A stretch of 64,000 nt of DNA, taken from the NCBI RefSeq assembly GCF_012035195.1, contig NZ_JAAVJH010000006.1:284542-348541 (forward strand), given 5' to 3'. Below are positions 60,650 through 64,000 of the stretch, piece by piece (the first letter of the stretch is position 1; every line of letters begins with the position of its first letter). Source of the DNA: Sphingomonas corticis (lineage in GTDB: Bacteria > Pseudomonadota > Alphaproteobacteria > Sphingomonadales > Sphingomonadaceae). A program made the translations under genes and the position numbers. Under the pieces are notes generated by a model. The model saw only the letters and a list, made by a program, of their open reading frames with translations. It had not been told where the DNA came from and ran no database searches.

Positions 60650-62986
60650 ATGGTGACGAATCAGCGGCGGGCTTCGATCATTACTTGGACACTGCGGCTG
60701 CTCGGCGCTGCAATCTGCCTGTTCGGCGTGCCGATGGCGATCGGCGGGGTGATGCTCGCAGGTGTCGGCGGCAGCTGGTATTTCCTGCTGATGGGCGCGG
60801 TGATGACCGCGTCGGGCGTGCTGATCGCGCGGCGCCGCGTCGCGGGTGCGTGGCTGTACGGCGCGGCCTTCGCCGCCACGATCGTCTGGGCGCTGGGCGA
60901 TGCGGGGTTCGCATTCTGGCCGCTGGTCAGCCGGCTGGTCGCGCTGGCCGTGCTCGCGACAGCGGTCGCGGCGCTGTACCCGCTGCTTGCGCCGCGGGGA
61001 CGCCGGGTGGCCTGGGGCGGCGCGGCGGTCCTCGTCGCCGCGCTGGTCGCGACCGGGATCTACGCCTTCATGCCGGTCCCGATCGTCGCGGCGCAAGGTC
61101 CGGCGCCGAGGCTGGCGGTGACGCAGAAAGGCCCCCAGGAGAACTGGACCGCCTGGGCGAACGACGACCGCGGCACGCGGTTCGCGCGGCTGACGCAGAT
61201 CACCAAGGACAATGTGTCGCGGCTGACCCCGGCATGGACCGCGCATACCGGCGACGTGGCGGTCAGCGACGGGTTCGGCGCGGAGGACCAGAACACGCCG
61301 CTCCAGGTCGGCGACACGCTCTACGTCTGCACCCCGTTCAACCGGGTCATCGCGCTGGACGTGGATAGCGGACGGCGCAAGTGGCGCTTCGACCCGAACT
61401 CGACGGTCCCGGGGTGGCAGCGCTGCCGCTCGCTCGGTTATCATCAGGCGGCCGCCGCGCCCTCCGGTGAGGTGTGCCGGCAGCGGCTGTTCGTCACCAC
61501 CGGCGATGCGCGGCTGATCGCCATCGACGCCGCCGACGGGCGGCCATGCCCCGGCTTCGGCAACAACGGCCAGGTCGACCTGAAGGTCGACATGGGGCTT
61601 ATCGAGCCCGGCTACTATACCCAGACCGCCGCGCCGCTGGTGGCGGGCGACCTCGTCATCGTCGGCGGACGCATCGCCGACAACGTCTCGACCGGATTGG
61701 CGGGCGGGGTGGTGCGCGCGTACGACGTCGCGAGCGGCGACCTGCGCTGGGCGTGGGATCCCGGCAATCCCGCGATCACCCGCCGGCCGCCGCCCGGGCA
61801 GAGCTACACCCGCGCGACGCCCAACGTCTGGGCGGGCATGGCCTATGACGCGACGCTCGGCCTCGTCTACCTGCCGACCGGGAACACCACGCCCGACTTC
61901 TTCGGCGCCACCCGCACCGCGCGCGACAATATGTGGAATTCCTCGGTCGTGGCGCTCGACGTCGCTACCGGCCGGCCGCGCTGGCGCTTCCAGGCCGTGC
62001 ACCGCGACCTGTGGGACTTCGACATGCCGGCGCAGCCGCTGCTGTACGACATCCCCGATGGGCGCGGCGGCACGCTGCCCGCGCTGGTGCAGGTGACGAA
62101 GCAGGGCCAGATCTTCCTGCTGAACCGCGCGACCGGTCGCCCGATCGCGCCGGTCGCGGAGCGGCGGGTACCGCGCGGCCTGATCCCCGAGGAGGTCTAT
62201 TCGCCCACGCAGCCCTTCTCGTCGATGCCGTCGATCGGGACGGAGCGGCTGACCGAGGCGGACATGTGGGGCGCGACTCCGATCGACCAGATGCTGTGCC
62301 GCATCGCCTTTCGCCGGATGCGCTACGACGGCGCCTTTACCCCGCCGGGCGTGAAACGGACGCTGCAATTCCCCGGATCGCTGGGCGGCATGAACTGGGG
62401 CAGCGTGTCGATCGACATGACCACCGGCTACATGCTGGTCAACGACATGCGCATCGGCCTGTGGAACGAGCTGGTGCCACGCGCGAAGATGCCGGCGGGG
62501 CCGGCGTCGGGGACGGAGATGGGCGTCTCGACCATGACCGGTACGCCCTACGGCTCGCGCCGCGACCGCTTCGTCTCCGTCGCCGGCATACCCTGCCAGA
62601 AGCCGCCGTACGGCACGATGACCGCGATCGACCTCGCCGCGCGCAAGGTGGCGTGGCAGGTACCGCTCGGCACGGTGCGCGACACCGGGCCGTTCGGGAT
62701 CAAGATGCACCTGCCGATCCCGATCGGGATGCCGACGCTGGGCGGTGCGCTGACCACGGAGAGCGGGCTCGTTTTCTTCGCCGGCACGCAGGACTATTAC
62801 CTGCGCGCGCTCGACAGCGCGACGGGACGCGAATTGTGGAAGGGTCGGTTGCCCGTGGGTAGCGGCGGATCGCCGATGACCTATCGCTCGCCGCGTACCG
62901 GCAAGCAGTACGTCGTCGTCACCGCGGGCGGCGCGCGGCAGTCGCCCGACCGCGGGGATTACGTGATCGCCTACGCGCTGCCTTGA
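60650..62986 (+). CDS. gcd: membrane PQQ-dependent glucose dehydrogenase
   Basis: The 778-residue enzyme oxidises glucose to gluconolactone in the periplasm and passes electrons to ubiquinone. Five N-terminal membrane segments (about 12-140) precede the PQQ beta-propeller: WTAWANDDRGTRFARLTQIT near 164, repeated WRF-type propeller motifs, VHRDLWDFDMPAQPLLYDIP near 459 and the C-terminal RDTGPFGIKMHLP. Length is typical of mGDH. No pqq biosynthesis genes are in the window. The gene overlaps the next by 4 bp (TTGA). Confidence 0.95.
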   Translation: MVTNQRRASIITWTLRLLGAAICLFGVPMAIGGVMLAGVGGSWYFLLMGAVMTASGVLIARRRVAGAWLYGAAFAATIVWALGDAGFAFWPLVSRLVALAVLATAVAALYPLLAPRGRRVAWGGAAVLVAALVATGIYAFMPVPIVAAQGPAPRLAVTQKGPQENWTAWANDDRGTRFARLTQITKDNVSRLTPAWTAHTGDVAVSDGFGAEDQNTPLQVGDTLYVCTPFNRVIALDVDSGRRKWRFDPNSTVPGWQRCRSLGYHQAAAAPSGEVCRQRLFVTTGDARLIAIDAADGRPCPGFGNNGQVDLKVDMGLIEPGYYTQTAAPLVAGDLVIVGGRIADNVSTGLAGGVVRAYDVASGDLRWAWDPGNPAITRRPPPGQSYTRATPNVWAGMAYDATLGLVYLPTGNTTPDFFGATRTARDNMWNSSVVALDVATGRPRWRFQAVHRDLWDFDMPAQPLLYDIPDGRGGTLPALVQVTKQGQIFLLNRATGRPIAPVAERRVPRGLIPEEVYSPTQPFSSMPSIGTERLTEADMWGATPIDQMLCRIAFRRMRYDGAFTPPGVKRTLQFPGSLGGMNWGSVSIDMTTGYMLVNDMRIGLWNELVPRAKMPAGPASGTEMGVSTMTGTPYGSRRDRFVSVAGIPCQKPPYGTMTAIDLAARKVAWQVPLGTVRDTGPFGIKMHLPIPIGMPTLGGALTTESGLVFFAGTQDYYLRALDSATGRELWKGRLPVGSGGSPMTYRSPRTGKQYVVVTAGGARQSPDRGDYVIAYALP

Positions 62987-63875
62987 GCGACGACGCTTCA
63001 CCTCGGCCGCGCGGGTGGCGGACGGCGCTGGCGTTCGACGTCGGCACCGCCATGCTGCCCCTGCCGGCCATGCTGCTGCTGCTCATCGGCGGCATCGCAC
63101 TGGACCGCCCGGTCGCTGGCTCGATCGCGGCGGGCGCGGCCTTCTCGATCGGCATGGGTGCGACGCGCCGCATCGGGCGACGGCGCTGGAATGCGATGGC
63201 ATGGACCGGGCTGGGCATGGTCGCCATGACCCTGCTCGGCACGCTATGCGGCCGCGATCTACTTGCGACGCTGGCGTTTACCGGTGCGGTGGCCGCTTCG
63301 TTCGGTGCGGCAGGGCTGCGGAGCGGCGAATTGTGGTGGGCATGGCTGCAATTCGTGGTGGCGGCGCTGATCGCCACCCACTACCCCTCCGGTCCGGCTG
63401 GCGCGGTAGACCGGGCCGCACTCGTCGCGCTCGGCATGGCCGTGCAGATCGCCTGCGTCGCGGCGCTGGTCGCTCTGTTCGGCGACCCACCGGTGCTCAT
63501 GACGCCATCATCGGCGAAGGCCCGACCGGCGGAGATGGCCCTCCACGCCCTCCGCGCAGCGATCTGCGTCGTAGTGGCCCTGCTTGCCAGCGGCGCGCTG
63601 GGGCTGTCGCACGGCTATTGGGCCGCGATGACGGCCGCGATCGTGCTCAAGCCCGGCCTGCGCGACACCGGCTGGCGCGGGCTGGAGCGGGTCTGCGGCA
63701 CGACGGCAGGGATCGTGGTGGCGACCCTCGCCGGCCTGTCGGTACACCGAACGCCGATGCTGCTGGCGATCCTGACGGCCGGCGCCGCAGCGGCGGCCAG
63801 CGGACTGCAACGCGCGCGCTATGCCGTGGTGAGCGGCGCGATCACCGCCACGGTGCTGCTGATGGCGACCGTGGC
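62983..63875 (+). pseudogene. FUSC-like membrane protein cut by an IS end
   Basis: About 297 residues of a polytopic protein remain (MLLLLIGGIALDRPVAGSIA, LSHGYWAAMTAAIVLKPGL, LLAILTAGAAAAASGLQRAR), which fit the FUSC/aromatic-acid exporter type. From 63876 the frame reads into sequence that looks like an insertion-sequence end and stops at 63996. The TTG start overlaps the gcd stop. The missing C-terminal part should lie beyond the insertion outside the window. Confidence 0.68.
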
Positions 63876-64000
63876 TGTCAATCGGCGTCCAAAAAGGACC
63901 CCCTATCGGCGTGCAAAAGGGACCCCCTTCGTCAAGCAGCGTGACGGGTATGGGGGTCGCACCGTTCGCGCTGGTTGCGGCGTAGGGCGGGCGTAGCCCG
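63876..64000. mobile_element. IS21-family-like element, left end only
   Basis: The sequence starts TGTCAATCGGCG and carries two tandem 24-bp repeats at 63881-63928, the layout of IS21-family termini with multiple terminal repeats. The transposase genes (istA/istB) would lie beyond the window. The interruption of the FUSC frame supports an insertion here. Confidence 0.6.
63881..63928. repeat. two tandem 24-bp terminal repeats
   Basis: Copies at 63881-63904 and 63905-63928 match at 22 of 24 positions; each begins ATCGGCGT and ends GGACCCCCT. They are probably transposase-binding sites of the IS end. Confidence 0.85.

Noticed and set aside
60551..63001. 816-aa open frame on the minus strand opposite gcd
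   Set aside because: Shadow of the glucose dehydrogenase gene.

Overview
The window looks like the chromosome of a GC-rich alphaproteobacterium of the Sphingomonas group. The basis is inferential: very high GC coding bias, alphaproteobacterial-type AlaS, GyrA, IlvBNC and GatCAB proteins, a class of GAAG-loop palindromes in spacers, and a ParA/ribbon-helix-helix/SPOR cluster. No 16S gene is present to prove it.

Region 1 (1 to about 13,700) is the right-hand part of a Tn7-like heteromeric transposon that has split a comM (Mg-chelatase-like, natural transformation) gene. The transposition operon tnsA-tnsB-tnsC-tniQ runs leftward from the right end; B to C and C to TniQ are coupled by 4- or 3-base overlaps. 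Convergent with it, and touching it by 18 bases, is a 563-residue protein that I read as a divergent TnsE. Further in lies cargo: a PHP-domain plus SMC/ABC-like ATPase (TrlF type), a TIGR02391-type protein with an HEPN-like R-x4-H motif, and a small helix-turn-helix protein translationally coupled to a DUF499-type ATPase that runs off the left edge. This looks like a defence island carried by the transposon. The left end, and the 5' part of comM, lie outside the window.

Region 2 (14,000-35,000) is core chromosome: a dicarboxylate symporter, a Tat-exported M24 peptidase, an SBF-like carrier, alaS, divergent serB/miaA whose start codons overlap, the ilvB-ilvN-ilvC branched-chain amino acid cluster with palindromic repeats in both spacers, a PRC-barrel-like exported protein, a Sel1/SPOR protein, parA with a partner gene and a TPR/SPOR protein, and a leftward operon DUF3089 lipase-like - ruvX - pyrB - pyrC'. 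The pyrC' product lacks the zinc ligands of dihydroorotase.

Region 3 (35,000-53,300) holds gatC-gatA, then a four-gene surface-glycan insert (beta-helix lipoprotein, GT4, flippase, convergent GT2), then gatB; an EF-hand protein; trmFO; DUF488; and a leftward run yaaA - SDR - gyrA - DUF952 - GH114 lipoprotein. A TPR-like exported protein ends in a strong terminator facing an Lrp-family regulator.

Region 4 (53,300-64,000) has a degenerate histidine kinase coupled to a polysaccharide deacetylase whose 3' end is written through the antisense of tRNA-Ile2(CAU), a decayed WYL-domain regulator, a SulP transporter, small unknown proteins, a membrane metallophosphoesterase, membrane PQQ glucose dehydrogenase, and a FUSC-like gene cut by what looks like the end of an IS21-family element at the right edge.
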